Source: Scytonema sp035967975
GTDB taxonomy: Bacteria; Cyanobacteriota; Cyanobacteriia; Cyanobacteriales; Nostocaceae
Assembly (NCBI GenBank): GCA_035967975.1
Contig: JAWQFQ010000016.1
Location: forward strand, 12,083 to 76,082
Length of the DNA: 64,000 nucleotides
Reading direction: 5' to 3'
In this document: one piece after another, positions 34,940 through 43,892 of the stretch
Layout of the letters: each line of letters opens with the position of its first letter
Position numbering within the stretch: the stretch's first letter is position 1
Notes under the pieces: model-generated
Told to the model about the DNA's origin: nothing
Database searches by the model: none
The model's input: only the letters and a program-made list of their open reading frames with translations
Position numbers and translations under genes: made by a program

Positions 34940-35111
34940 CCATTAATTCCACTTCTGAAAAAATTCAGAAGCACTGGTTTACCGTTCCGCACAAATCCGA
35001 ATCGGTTAGTTTCTATTAATTCCACTTCCGAAGAAGTTCAGAAGCGGTGATATGTTTCCCGATGATTGGAAATACAATTTCATGTTTCCATTAATTCCAC
35101 TTCCGAAAAAG
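34936..35111. CRISPR. Three-unit CRISPR-like relic array
   Basis: Three copies of a 37-bp unit (centre copy 35009-35045 starts GTTTCTATTAATTCCACTTC) lie at 34936, 35009 and 35084. The spacers are unrelated and are 36 and 38 bp long. The first copy has substitutions, and the third diverges after about 28 bp. Each of the first two contains a CTTC-GAA/TTC-GAAG type hairpin. No cas genes are present in the window. Unit and spacer sizes fit a CRISPR array fragment; a small dispersed repeat family is the alternative. Confidence 0.5.
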
Positions 35112-35192
35112 CTAAATGTCGTCCGATTAAACGAGTGCTGAGACAGATGAAAAAGAGATTACGTTCATCAATTCCGGCTTAGGTTCATCTGG

Positions 35193-35597
35193 TTATTTAA
35201 TAAAAGAACCAGATGTCTCACTTGGCAATCGCTCTCCATTGCGCGATCTGACAATTGGCGATAACAGTGATATCAAGATTATTGATGATATTAACGTCAG
35301 CGCCATAGACGAAACACAAACAGTCACAACACTATTTGCACTCAACAATGATATGCTAAATATACTCTTGTTCCTAGCATATGGATATTCTCCTCGTTTA
35401 TTAGAAAATGAGTCTTCCAGTCGCATTTTTAATGCAGCCCATATTAGGCATAGCGCTCTCCAGACTGTAATGATGACACTAACTACCTTGGAGCGTCCTC
35501 GCTCTCTCAGAAGAAAGTAGCCTTCATATAAATCCCCCAAGCATTGCTCTCTGTAATCAGCAGGTATAAGATAACCTATCGCATCAAAAATCCTCAT
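35193..35597 (-). CDS. PadR-linked membrane protein (permease-prefix-like)
   Basis: This 134-residue protein begins with F-D-A-I-G-Y-L-I-P-A-D-Y-R-E-Q-C-L-G-D-L-Y-E, a pattern seen in the short prefix domain attached to PadR-associated permeases. It has one to two membrane helices (about 45-60 and 97-115). It follows the PadR gene on the same strand, 205 bp apart. PadR regulators often control membrane transporters or small membrane proteins of this kind. Function unknown. Confidence 0.5.
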   Translation of the reverse strand: MRIFDAIGYLIPADYREQCLGDLYEGYFLLRERGRSKVVSVIITVWRALCLIWAALKMRLEDSFSNKRGEYPYARNKSIFSISLLSANSVVTVCVSSMALTLISSIILISLLSPIVRSRNGERLPSETSGSFIK

Positions 35598-35743
35598 AAC
35601 TTGAGGTCACTTTCCTTCATTACTTGTATTTGTATTTGTATTGCTTTTAGCTCATGAAGTCAGTTAGATAAGTGTTTAACAGCCAGAATATCTATCCTAC
35701 CTAATACCGCTCAGGCAGGATAACTACAATTAGAACTTGATTG

Positions 35744-35762
35744 AGCGGTCAATATGACCGCT
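35744..35762. promoter_or_regulatory. AGCGGTCA/TGACCGCT palindrome
   Basis: A perfect 8-bp inverted repeat around three bases, between the PadR gene and the membrane gene. No U-tract follows, so an operator or a processing stem is as likely as a terminator. Confidence 0.3.
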
Positions 35763-35802
35763 TCAGTCAAATTCATCATCAACTTAGTATTCACGTCCTT
35801 CT

Positions 35803-36159
35803 TCAGGTAGGTACACTCCTAAGTTTCCAAGTTTTTTCCTCAAGCTTCCGATAAAACTCCTCGATTTCCGCTATGACTGCTCTCCCCTTAGGGGTGATTT
35901 TGTAGTAAACCCTGCGATTCCCCTTGCGAATTTCTAGGCGTTTATTTTCTTTTTCAGAAGCAATTAAACCGCTTTTTTCTAACCGTCTCAGAGCAGGATA
36001 TAAGTTGCCAGGATTAATCGAAACTTGTCCATAACTAAATTCCCCAACCCCATCCATAATCTGATTTCCGTAACGTTGTTCACCTCCAAGTAAAGCTCGT
36101 AACACGTATTCCTCTACCCTAGAGAGGGCAAAACCGCTAACCTGAATCTCTCGATTCAT
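35803..36159 (-). CDS. PadR family transcriptional regulator
   Basis: This 118-residue protein has the winged-helix core of PadR regulators: L-S-R-V-E-E-Y-V-L-R-A-L-L, then G-N-L-Y-P-A-L-R-R-L-E-K-S-G-L-I and a wing R-R-V-Y-Y-K-I-T-P-K-G, with a C-terminal dimerisation helix. PadR proteins are mostly repressors, released by a small ligand or by modification. The likely target is the downstream membrane gene and its own promoter in the 36160-36814 spacer. Confidence 0.85.
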   Translation of the reverse strand: MNREIQVSGFALSRVEEYVLRALLGGEQRYGNQIMDGVGEFSYGQVSINPGNLYPALRRLEKSGLIASEKENKRLEIRKGNRRVYYKITPKGRAVIAEIEEFYRKLEEKTWKLRSVPT

Positions 36160-36814
36160 ACAAATAGCTCCGTTTTACCATTCTTTCCCATGCCTCCTTA
36201 TACGGAACTAACTTCAAAAATTTCTCTATAAAGATTTCTCTATTCTGAAAGAAGGAAGTAACTTAACAGTTTTCCTCTATCAAGCTTTTGAGAAAAGATT
36301 GGAGGATAAGGAAGAATTTATCTCCCTACCCAAGAATCATAATTTCAAACTAACACAAGTCAATTGAATTAGGGTTAAGGCAAAATATCAGATTTGGGAT
36401 AGTTAATACACATCTTAGATGCTATAATTTCCACTCTAACTTTAAAAGTTTAGATTTTTCCTTAGAAAAGAAATCAGAAAAATATCAATATCTAAATATA
36501 TTAACCATCAGATAGTCAATTTAACCAAAAACTAAGATGATCAAATTATTCAGTTTCAGTTTGTGGAGAAAAAAACTACAATCCAGATTATTCAATGTTT
36601 AGTTAATAGAGAAAAGATGACTCGCACTCCTCATCAAGTTACAGAGCCAAGCCATAAATGAAATGTACTACTTCCACACTAACATAGCTAACTTAGCTGT
36701 GTTAAGCATTTATGAGCAAGTTTAACTTCCATCATCATGTTATGGCTTTGTAATTTTATTGAGGAGTTGCGGGTTGACCTGTTCGCACAAATAAGAAGAA
36801 GGAAAACCCAAACC
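36160..36814. other. AT-rich non-coding spacer
   Basis: About 655 bp with no convincing gene. It must hold the divergent promoters of the PadR gene and the pentapeptide gene. A frame from an ATG at 36737 joins the pentapeptide frame but lacks a Shine-Dalgarno. Confidence 0.5.
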
Positions 36815-37384
36815 ATGACTTCTAATGACTTCTCATATCAAGACTGGAATGGTTGCGATCACAAAAACCAAGACCTTTCTCACTATATACTTACAGGCAC
36901 ACAAATTAATGGCAGTGATTTGAGGGGCTGTATCCTCAACGGTGCTAAGTTGCAGAACGCTCAACTCTGTGGCACCGACCTCACTAATGCTAGTTTACGT
37001 GGGGCTGATTTACGGGATGCAAATTTACAATATACTAAGCTGAGTGGGGTTAATTTGAGTGGAGCGAATGTCCAAGGTACTTTATTCAAAGGCAGCACAG
37101 GACTTACAGAAGAAACAAAGCGCGAACTAAAAACTAGAGATGCAATTTTTGATGATTCCGTGCCAAGGACAACAAACCTCAAATGGTGGATACAGTATGT
37201 GCTCATACCGCTCATCACACTTCTTCTAGGTAGTAGTGGGATTGTAGGTGTGTTGGAATACTTGAAAAAGCAGTCTTCAACTTCCCCAATACCTTCACCT
37301 ACAGTACAACCTGTCACTCCAAGCTCACCATCCACAAAACCTACTCCCACAACCAAACCAACCGGAGAACCCAAACGAATCTAG
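36815..37384 (+). CDS. Pentapeptide-repeat protein with C-terminal membrane anchor
   Basis: Residues about 20-105 hold pentapeptide repeats of the A(D/N)LxX type (A-K-L-Q-N, T-D-L-T-N, A-D-L-R-D, A-N-L-Q-Y, V-N-L-S-G), which fold as a right-handed four-sided helix. A membrane helix (about 130-150) and a Pro/Thr/Ser-rich tail follow. The ATG at 36815 is preferred because the repeat-like text starts there and an AAGAAGGA lies upstream; an earlier ATG at 36737 would add 26 residues. A terminator hairpin follows the stop. Function unknown. Confidence 0.6.
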   Translation: MTSNDFSYQDWNGCDHKNQDLSHYILTGTQINGSDLRGCILNGAKLQNAQLCGTDLTNASLRGADLRDANLQYTKLSGVNLSGANVQGTLFKGSTGLTEETKRELKTRDAIFDDSVPRTTNLKWWIQYVLIPLITLLLGSSGIVGVLEYLKKQSSTSPIPSPTVQPVTPSSPSTKPTPTTKPTGEPKRI

Positions 37385-37396
37385 AATCCATCTCTC

Positions 37397-37421
37397 TAGG
37401 TGTTGCAAGCCGCAACACCTA
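37397..37421 (+). terminator. Hairpin after the pentapeptide gene
   Basis: TAGGTGTTG pairs perfectly with CAACACCTA around seven bases, 13 bp past the stop codon. The U-tract is poor. Confidence 0.55.
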
Positions 37422-37632
37422 ATCCCATCTCCCAATCCCTACTAGCTACCCCGTCACCGCGTATACCAAGGAATTCCCCACCGTCTTAACTGTACGTTCG
37501 CTCATTTTTGAAAGGAGAGAGGAATTAATACCGGACTGGGTAAGGTTTCAAAGGAATTATGGATGAGGTTGAGCTGAGATCCGAACGAGAACGGAAATAG
37601 AGGCTGGAAATGCTTGATTTTTCGTCACCTAC

Positions 37633-37778
37633 CATGCTGTTGCGTACAAGACAGTAGCAAATTCTCAAACTCAAGTAGGGCAACAGTTTCTAGCATTAAT
37701 TTCCGAAAATGCAGCTATCTCGGCTCAACCTCATACTGCCTTATCTGATTTTGGCGCAAGCTCAATTCCTTTTTGAAA
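37633..37778 (+). pseudogene. Coding relic in the spacer
   Basis: A plus-strand frame reads V-A-Y-K-T-V-A-N-S-Q-T-Q-V-G-Q-Q-F-L-A-L and so on, ending G-A-S-S-I-P-F before a TGA. The composition is protein-like, but there is no start or known family. The remaining spacer (37385-37897) shows only a 14-bp match to the 11.1/13.6 kb inverted repeat near 37592. Confidence 0.3.
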
Positions 37779-37897
37779 CCCAATTCGCTCAAAAGAAGTA
37801 ATGTACCGCATCTCGAATTCAGCCTCCAATTGTTCAGGTCAAAGATGAAGAACCATTTGAAGTGGATACTCTGGATAAGGGGGATTCGCCCCTTGGT

Positions 37898-39661
37898 TCA
37901 CTTTTCCTTTTCGAGCAACTGGTAAGCAGCGCTCACTTCCCTTAGCATTGTCTCCCTAGTTATAGGTTCCTCAACCCGATCTTTCAGGAGCGCCTGTGCA
38001 GCGCATTCTTTTCTGGTCAGGCGTTCATACTCCTCAATCTCAATAGTTTGATCGCATAAGAGAATTAGGTACTCCACATCCCGTGTCTGACCTCTCCTGT
38101 GGATACGGTCTAAGCTCTGCAAATAGTGAGCTGCCTGGTTAGACATGGACTCATATATTGCCAAGCGTGCCCTATGGAGGGTAAGTCCTGCACCTGCTGC
38201 AGCTGGATTGCCGACAAACAACATTGTATCGTCGTTTTCTTGGAACTTACGCACTGCCTCTCGCCGCTCTGCAACATCGCTGACTGTTCCATCGTACCTT
38301 ACTAGATTAAAGTGGCTGTATCGGGTAATTATGGCATTGAGGGATGCCGTGTAGAAAGACCACAAAACGACTTTTTCGCCCTTTCGGGTAATAGCTTCCT
38401 CAAGAATGCTGTCAAGCGCGTACAGCTTCGCCGGTAGCTCTGTGTATCCTTCTACAATAGAAACTGGGTTTGAACATATTTGGAGTAGAGCGCTGCGCCG
38501 AGCCAGAAAAGAAGTCAGTTGTCGTTGGAATGTCTTATCGTCAGTAGAACGCAGGTCGAGAAGCAGGTTTCTCAAAGCAGCTGCATATACCCTCCTCTGT
38601 TCAGGTTGTAAAGGTACAAGGATACGATGGAAACTTTTAACAGGGAGGTCTGGAAGTACATCAGTTTTGAGGTGACGAACAAAAAGACCCCGTTTTTCGA
38701 TAGCTTGTTGAACAACCAGAAGAGCTTCTCCACGGTCATCCGGAATATTTATCCCGTAAAATGTTATACCAAAATCCACAATGTTAAACTGCTGGATCAG
38801 GTCTTGAGGAGCGTTGGGGGCTGGGGTACCACAGAGTACGAACGCTCGCTCGCACCATTCACGAAGTCGTCGTAAGGCTTGAGTCCTTTTAGCGTCCAGA
38901 TTCTTGATGTAGAATGACTCGTCTACAACTAACATCCCACGTCCCTGGTAAGAACGGAGTAACGCCCGTAGCTCATCCTCCATAGAAATAGCCGTCTCAA
39001 AGTTGGTGATGAGTACGTCGGCTCCAGACCCAATGGCTGTACGCTTTTGCTTGCGGGTGCCACTTACAATTTTGACTTTATAAAGGTCGTTCTTGAACCG
39101 CACAAAGTCACGTGGCCATTCAGGTACCATACTCTTTGGTGCAACGATAAGCGCGAAGTCCACCTGGTCTCTGGCTACAAGTACGTCAAAGGCGAAGATT
39201 AAAGTAACAGTCTTGCCAGCTCCTTGCTCGTCAAACACACACAACCCGTAACCCTCTGGTAACGTCATGGCAGCGACGTTCACCCACTGATGGTCGTCCA
39301 GAACGTCCAGCCCTTCAATGTCAACGAGGTAAGTGTTTGCCACGTCTCGACCGCCAACGCGGATTCTGCTGACCTTTTCATATAGTTGTTGATGAACTCG
39401 CCTAACGCGAATCCTGTTTTCCACGAAGAGTTTTGCTTCAGCACTCCACCGAAGGTCAGCCGCAACTTCAGCATCAAGGAGTGCGCTAACATCCTGAGCC
39501 GCTATCGAGACCCCGTCAGCCGAACGGTGTACTCTGACTTGTGGGAGAGCATTTTTAAGTACACCACTCAATGCATGGTAATCTGTGGAGCGTCTGGGGG
39601 TAATCACTAGGCGCTCCAACAAGTCTGATACCCGGACATCAGCAGTGATAGTTTCAACCAT
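37898..39661 (-). CDS. SNF2/SWI2-type helicase-like ATPase
   Basis: This 587-residue protein belongs to superfamily 2, SNF2 group. Walker A is D-E-Q-G-A-G-K-T, motif II is V-V-D-E-S (variant of DEAH), and the C-terminal motif VI is D-R-I-H-R-R-G-Q-T. SNF2 proteins translocate on double-stranded DNA and remodel bound proteins; several prokaryotic members belong to anti-phage systems. The ATG at 39661 has an AAGGAAG Shine-Dalgarno that overlaps the TAA of the ParB-like gene; a start at 39706 is less likely. It is the last gene of a three-gene operon. Confidence 0.88.
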   Translation of the reverse strand: MVETITADVRVSDLLERLVITPRRSTDYHALSGVLKNALPQVRVHRSADGVSIAAQDVSALLDAEVAADLRWSAEAKLFVENRIRVRRVHQQLYEKVSRIRVGGRDVANTYLVDIEGLDVLDDHQWVNVAAMTLPEGYGLCVFDEQGAGKTVTLIFAFDVLVARDQVDFALIVAPKSMVPEWPRDFVRFKNDLYKVKIVSGTRKQKRTAIGSGADVLITNFETAISMEDELRALLRSYQGRGMLVVDESFYIKNLDAKRTQALRRLREWCERAFVLCGTPAPNAPQDLIQQFNIVDFGITFYGINIPDDRGEALLVVQQAIEKRGLFVRHLKTDVLPDLPVKSFHRILVPLQPEQRRVYAAALRNLLLDLRSTDDKTFQRQLTSFLARRSALLQICSNPVSIVEGYTELPAKLYALDSILEEAITRKGEKVVLWSFYTASLNAIITRYSHFNLVRYDGTVSDVAERREAVRKFQENDDTMLFVGNPAAAGAGLTLHRARLAIYESMSNQAAHYLQSLDRIHRRGQTRDVEYLILLCDQTIEIEEYERLTRKECAAQALLKDRVEEPITRETMLREVSAAYQLLEKEK

Positions 39662-39668
39662 TTCTTCC

Positions 39669-41255
39669 TTATACCTCAACGCCCTTTTCCCGTAAAATTT
39701 CTGCAACCATCGGTTCTACAAGCTTTAAGGCACGTACTAAGCCCTGAAGGTTCTCCGGCGCAATCTGGTCGCGGAAAGCTCTAGGGGGTACTTCCTCAAG
39801 CCATTTGACAAAAGATTCAATCCGAGTATTCGCTCCCATCTCCCGCGTTTCGGCACGTTGGCTGCGGGCAATAGTAATTGCATCTTCAATATAATCGTCA
39901 GCCAAATCTGGATCGCTTTCATTCCGCGCCCGCGCCAATAATTCACGAGATTCTTGGTTATAAAAGGTTTGTTTCAGGGAGCGAATTTGTTGGGCATTCC
40001 TTAACTTGCCATCGTAGATCAGGTCGAACACAGTGTGCTTTAATCCCTCGTCTTGGTTAAGGGCAAACGCCACCCCCCCTGGCGTAGTTCCTCCCCTATT
40101 AAGTTCATTGAAATACTGGAAATACTTATCGGCTCGGTGCTTAACTTCGTAGGGGTCTCGCTTCTTTTCATTGATGTAATAATCCTCGAAGTCAACAACC
40201 CACTCTACCATTTTCAAGTATCGATTGACTGTACCCGTATCAGGACCAAGTGCAAACTTCATGGAGAGTTCACGCTTCATCTCAGCCTGTCGCTGGCGAC
40301 CCGGTAACCTCATCTCTAGTGTTAGCATAGCTTCCCATTCTTCATAAACTTTCCTCGCCTTGATGTAATCAGGCCAGTTCAGCTTGCAATCAGATTCAAA
40401 GTTAAGTGAAACGACTACTGCTTTCCGATCGTCATCCGTGGCATGTTCGGTAAGCTGCCAGACTTGAATGTACTCTACCCGCCGCTTCTGTTCTGAGTCG
40501 AACTCATCGCTACTCCGGATGTAGTAACAAGCTGCTATGCGACGGTTTCCGTCCAAAAGAGTGCCGTCTATGTCTAAAATTGGAGGTTTGCGAACCCCAT
40601 TAACTGCTATACTTCTTGCTAGTTGAATAATCTCAAATTGATCGTCCTTTTTGTCGTCGGGAATACCGGGCAGTTCCATCTTGCTGAGCATAATATCCAA
40701 GAGTTCCTCTGGGTTTGGGTCACGACCGTTCTTTTGACGGAACTGCCCTAAGTGGGTATCTAGTCGGTCGTTCTCGTCCCAGAGATGGACGTCAATAGTT
40801 TTGACAAAACCTGAATACATCGGTATTGATTTGCCTTGGAAACAAGGTGTTGGGAGAACTGGTTCCGATGTAATGCCATTGTAGGCAACGAGTTCAAGTT
40901 TCTTAACTTGAGTGCTTGCTTCAATAGTGTCTCCCATGACTTGATCCCGGATTTGAATCATTTGTTCAACTATTTGATTGATGTCACCTTCCAAAGACTT
41001 GCTAGCAGTTTCATCTCCCCTCTTGCTAGCGCTATGCTTCAAAACGTTAATCACCTTTGTTAGAAGCACAGACGCTTCGTCCGGCGCAAGGGGATTTTCT
41101 TTGCCCTGTTGCAAAATCTCTTCCACAACTTCTGCTACGTCTGCTGAGATGCGGCGAGCTTCTTCAATTAACGCCTTTATCGACTGTCGGATGTCTTTGC
41201 TAATGTTTGTTTTTTGTATCATTTTCTGTAATCTCTTCGGGTTATACCAATTCAT
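39669..41255 (-). CDS. ParB-like (ParB/sulfiredoxin fold) protein
   Basis: About 528 residues. Residues about 200-265 have the ParB/Srx core: A-R-S-I-A-V-N-G-V-R-K-P-P-I-L-D, then L-L-D-G-N-R-R-I-A-A-C, the G-x-R-R motif of the nucleotide-binding pocket. Flanking regions are helical and lack a clear second ParB DNA-binding HTH. The ATG at 41255 overlaps the sigma-like gene by 14 bp; an ATG at 41222 is also possible. Free-standing ParB-like proteins include CTPases, nucleases and DndB-type regulators. It lies between a sigma-like gene and an SNF2 helicase, so a DNA-surveillance role is likely. Confidence 0.7.
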   Translation of the reverse strand: MNWYNPKRLQKMIQKTNISKDIRQSIKALIEEARRISADVAEVVEEILQQGKENPLAPDEASVLLTKVINVLKHSASKRGDETASKSLEGDINQIVEQMIQIRDQVMGDTIEASTQVKKLELVAYNGITSEPVLPTPCFQGKSIPMYSGFVKTIDVHLWDENDRLDTHLGQFRQKNGRDPNPEELLDIMLSKMELPGIPDDKKDDQFEIIQLARSIAVNGVRKPPILDIDGTLLDGNRRIAACYYIRSSDEFDSEQKRRVEYIQVWQLTEHATDDDRKAVVVSLNFESDCKLNWPDYIKARKVYEEWEAMLTLEMRLPGRQRQAEMKRELSMKFALGPDTGTVNRYLKMVEWVVDFEDYYINEKKRDPYEVKHRADKYFQYFNELNRGGTTPGGVAFALNQDEGLKHTVFDLIYDGKLRNAQQIRSLKQTFYNQESRELLARARNESDPDLADDYIEDAITIARSQRAETREMGANTRIESFVKWLEEVPPRAFRDQIAPENLQGLVRALKLVEPMVAEILREKGVEV

Positions 41256-41994
41256 GCTCGTCTTCGTCAAGTTGCTCGGAGCAACGACGCTTCAGGTTGG
41301 CAACATCGTTTACCTGTGATGCTAATCCCTCCTCACGAACAATCCTTTCCAATCGGTCGAATCCTCTTTTTTTTGACTGACGGACTACATCTGGACTCAG
41401 CCCTAATGCCGAAGATATCTCAATGTTCGATATGTCCACACAATCCGCTAAGAGTGCATCAAGTATATAAGTCATAACGTTTTGGACGTTGTGCTGACCC
41501 AACCTTGGTAGTAGGGAGCGAGCTATGGTAATGGCTTGCGTTCTCCTTTCCTCCCAATCCAGTTCTGGTTTGGAATTCTCAAGACTGTCAGAAGATTCAG
41601 TGGACGGGTCTGCAATCTGTTCCAAGTCTTTAGGGGTAAGGGGTTTCTGGTTTTGGCGTATGCGGTAATAATCGCAAGCTTTGTGGTCAGAGGTCTTCCA
41701 CAAGTAGGTAACCAAGTTATCAACCTTTTTGCGATCGCGAATTGCTCCATAGAGAACGTCAACAGCTTCAGCCACGATATCATCTACTTCGTCGCGTGAG
41801 AGCGCTCGCCACTTGGTCGCGATTTGCCTTGTAAGACCGTCAAGGACGCCGCTAAGATACAAATACTCAAGCATTCTCCTTGGGTCACCTGTAGCTGCGG
41901 CTTCCTTTGCTCTTGCAAACAACTCCTCCTGCTGCTCTTTGGTAATGTTTTTCGATTGTCCATCTGAATCCGGCTCCTGGCTGTCTAGCATCAT
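41242..41994 (-). CDS. Sigma-70-like (region 2/4) transcription factor
   Basis: This 250-residue protein has a region 2-like part (about 45-120: E-V-D-D-I-V-A-E-A-V-D-V-L-Y, then L-V-T-Y-L-W-K-T-S-D-H-K-A-C-D-Y-Y-R) and a region 4-like HTH (about 190-220: I-S-S-A-L-G-L-S-P-D-V-V-R-Q-S-K-K-R-G). An AGGAAG Shine-Dalgarno supports the ATG at 41994. It overlaps the ParB-like gene. It probably directs RNA polymerase to the operon's own or neighbouring promoters, but it could be a regulator that only resembles a sigma factor. Confidence 0.7.
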   Translation of the reverse strand: MMLDSQEPDSDGQSKNITKEQQEELFARAKEAAATGDPRRMLEYLYLSGVLDGLTRQIATKWRALSRDEVDDIVAEAVDVLYGAIRDRKKVDNLVTYLWKTSDHKACDYYRIRQNQKPLTPKDLEQIADPSTESSDSLENSKPELDWEERRTQAITIARSLLPRLGQHNVQNVMTYILDALLADCVDISNIEISSALGLSPDVVRQSKKRGFDRLERIVREEGLASQVNDVANLKRRCSEQLDEDEHELV

Positions 41995-41999
41995 GGGCT

Positions 42000-42361
42000 T
42001 CCTACTTATTAGTCATGGCTGTGACACCTTCCGTGGTGAAGAAAGCCACAAAAAAACGCTCCTCTACTTAAATGTCTAACCCGTGACACCCGCTGTTGGC
42101 AGAACTGTTGAGCATTCTGCCACTTGTAGCGCGTAATTTCTTGCCATATATTACTTTCAGGAAATCAAATTTGGGATTTTCGCGCCGCCGATAGATGTTG
42201 CGACCTGCAATTATAAATGAAGGAAAAGTATGCGAATCCATATTACTGGGGTGCTTTTATTTGCCAAGGCGATCCCAAACCACTACAAAATCACGATTTT
42301 AGCAAGAGCAAACAATGAGCATCGTAATACCAGTAAAATAGCAAAACAAGATACCAATTGT
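42000..42361. promoter_or_regulatory. Promoter-bearing spacer upstream of the sigma/ParB/SNF2 operon
   Basis: About 360 bp with no gene; it must contain the promoter of the three-gene operon. No diagnostic motif could be picked out by eye. Confidence 0.35.
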
Positions 42362-42655
42362 CTACACGGGAACTAGCTTAAGTTCTCTTAAACGTTCTTC
42401 GGGACTGACGACTTCGCCTTCCCAAAATTTCTCCATTGTCAGATACAGCTTTTCAAACTCTGCTGGCTCATTTTCTCTTAGTCGGCTTATTTTTTGCTCA
42501 AGTTCCGCATCATCTACTTCATATTTTTCATACTCTTTTTCGTTAAAAGCAATTCCATATTTGACTTCTAGGCTAAATAGTCTTTGGTCAGGGAATCTTA
42601 TATCTTTTAGTGCCAAAGCGATCGCTAATAATTCTTTTTCGGAAAATGCTTCCAT
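42362..42655 (-). CDS. Small acidic protein, unknown
   Basis: This 97-residue protein is Glu-rich and largely helical, with no membrane segment. It is not recognised. It is one of a run of minus-strand small genes (42362-45381) of the kind found on plasmids and phages. Confidence 0.45.
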   Translation of the reverse strand: MEAFSEKELLAIALALKDIRFPDQRLFSLEVKYGIAFNEKEYEKYEVDDAELEQKISRLRENEPAEFEKLYLTMEKFWEGEVVSPEERLRELKLVPV

Positions 42656-42787
42656 TTTTTTTGACTGTATTTACCATTTCTCTGCATTTTAGTATATGAC
42701 TAAGACTAGAATTTCGTCAAATTTAAGAAAAATTAAAGGCAGCATAATGCTACCTTCAAGAAGTTCTTTAAGTTTTTCTACAATATC

Positions 42788-43150
42788 TCAAGCGTGTTTT
42801 TCTTGTTCGGTCAAATATCCAGTCTCCGTAGAGATTTTTACGAGTTCTAGTTCTTGAGTTTGGAAAACCACGTAAGTAGGAATGGGATGACGATCGGGAC
42901 AAGCCAAGTATATTAGTCCCATTTCTGGATTGTAAAGATGAAGACTCACAGAAGTTGGCTTATTATCTAAATCTCTATTGATAATTTGAACAATAATGCC
43001 GTGAGTGAATCCCGACCAATTTTTGTAAATTTCCAAGATGGTGGCTGGTGGCAGATGCACGTTGAGTTGTAAGATTATTTCGTAACACTGCTCCTCGTAA
43101 CTAGAAGGTTTATAAGGTTGTTTCAGTTGGACAATATCTCCTAGATTCAT
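42788..43150 (-). CDS. Small soluble protein, unknown
   Basis: This 120-residue protein is not recognised. It begins with a short beta segment (G-D-I-V-Q-L-K) typical of small barrel domains and has alternating strands throughout. A conserved-looking H-G-I-I-V-Q-I-I-N lies mid-protein. No neighbour gives its role. Confidence 0.45.
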   Translation of the reverse strand: MNLGDIVQLKQPYKPSSYEEQCYEIILQLNVHLPPATILEIYKNWSGFTHGIIVQIINRDLDNKPTSVSLHLYNPEMGLIYLACPDRHPIPTYVVFQTQELELVKISTETGYLTEQEKHA

Positions 43151-43226
43151 TGTTTTTACTCTTGTAAATGTTTTGATAATGAGCGTTCTACTGGCAATCT
43201 GTTTCTTTGACTAGCAGTAATAATTG

Positions 43227-43643
43227 TTATGCCGACTGTTGAATGTGTGTTAAAGCTGTTAACATCTCCTCTCGGTTAAGATGTCTTTTCTTGCCTAATT
43301 CTGGTTTTTGAATAGCATAGCTCCATTTGATTCCCGCTTGCGAACATCTTCTTCTTAACTGTTTAATTGTTGGTGGTTTGCTTGTTTCTGTAGTAGCTGT
43401 TTCTGAAATTTGTTCTACGATTGTTTCTATAATTGTTTCTGGAGTGGTTTCTCTAACGGGGTTTGTGGTTGACTCTGTGATTGTTTTGGTTGCTACTGTT
43501 GTGTTTAACGCTTGGGGATTCCGATCGCAGTGTTTCTGAAAAGCGATAGATAATTCTAAGGTGAATTGCCAGATGAACAATGTAGAAAATCCATAGATAA
43601 GAATGGAGAGTATTTCTGTTAAGATAGTTTGTGCTAATTCCAT
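43227..43643 (-). CDS. Membrane-anchored protein with Thr-rich linker
   Basis: This 138-residue protein has an N-terminal membrane helix (about 8-30), a Thr/Glu-rich linker (about 48-90) and a basic C-terminal helix pair (I-K-Q-L-R-R-R-C-S-Q-A-G-I-K-W) resembling a small SAP or Rho-N-like nucleic-acid-binding motif. It could tether DNA or a protein to the membrane. The family is not identified. Confidence 0.45.
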   Translation of the reverse strand: MELAQTILTEILSILIYGFSTLFIWQFTLELSIAFQKHCDRNPQALNTTVATKTITESTTNPVRETTPETIIETIVEQISETATTETSKPPTIKQLRRRCSQAGIKWSYAIQKPELGKKRHLNREEMLTALTHIQQSA

Positions 43644-43841
43644 TGTTTTTACTCCTATTAATTATTAGCGGCTGGCTGTTTTATGAAGCGATGTACCAGC
43701 TTTCTATTTATATTGAGCGTCAGCTAATGCAGTTTTGTATTCATGACTTAATTTTATCTAAAAAGAAATAAACACAACTTAAATAATAAGTTGTGCTACT
43801 CTCAATACTGCAAAGGATAGAGCCAAGAAATAAATTTCATA

Positions 43842-43873
43842 AGTTAAGCCCAAATTTTAGTTTAGGGCTTAAC
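43842..43873 (-). terminator. Hairpin after the Gp157-like gene
   Basis: AGTTAAGCCC pairs with GGGCTTAACT around a 12-base loop, 20 bp past the minus-strand stop at 43893. A-T-rich sequence follows. Confidence 0.5.
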
Positions 43874-43892
43874 TCTTTAAGAGGCGTCTGCC

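Noticed and set aside
38406..40307. Several plus-strand frames opposite the SNF2 and ParB-like genes
   Set aside because: They are antisense shadows with atypical composition, while the minus-strand frames carry conserved motifs.
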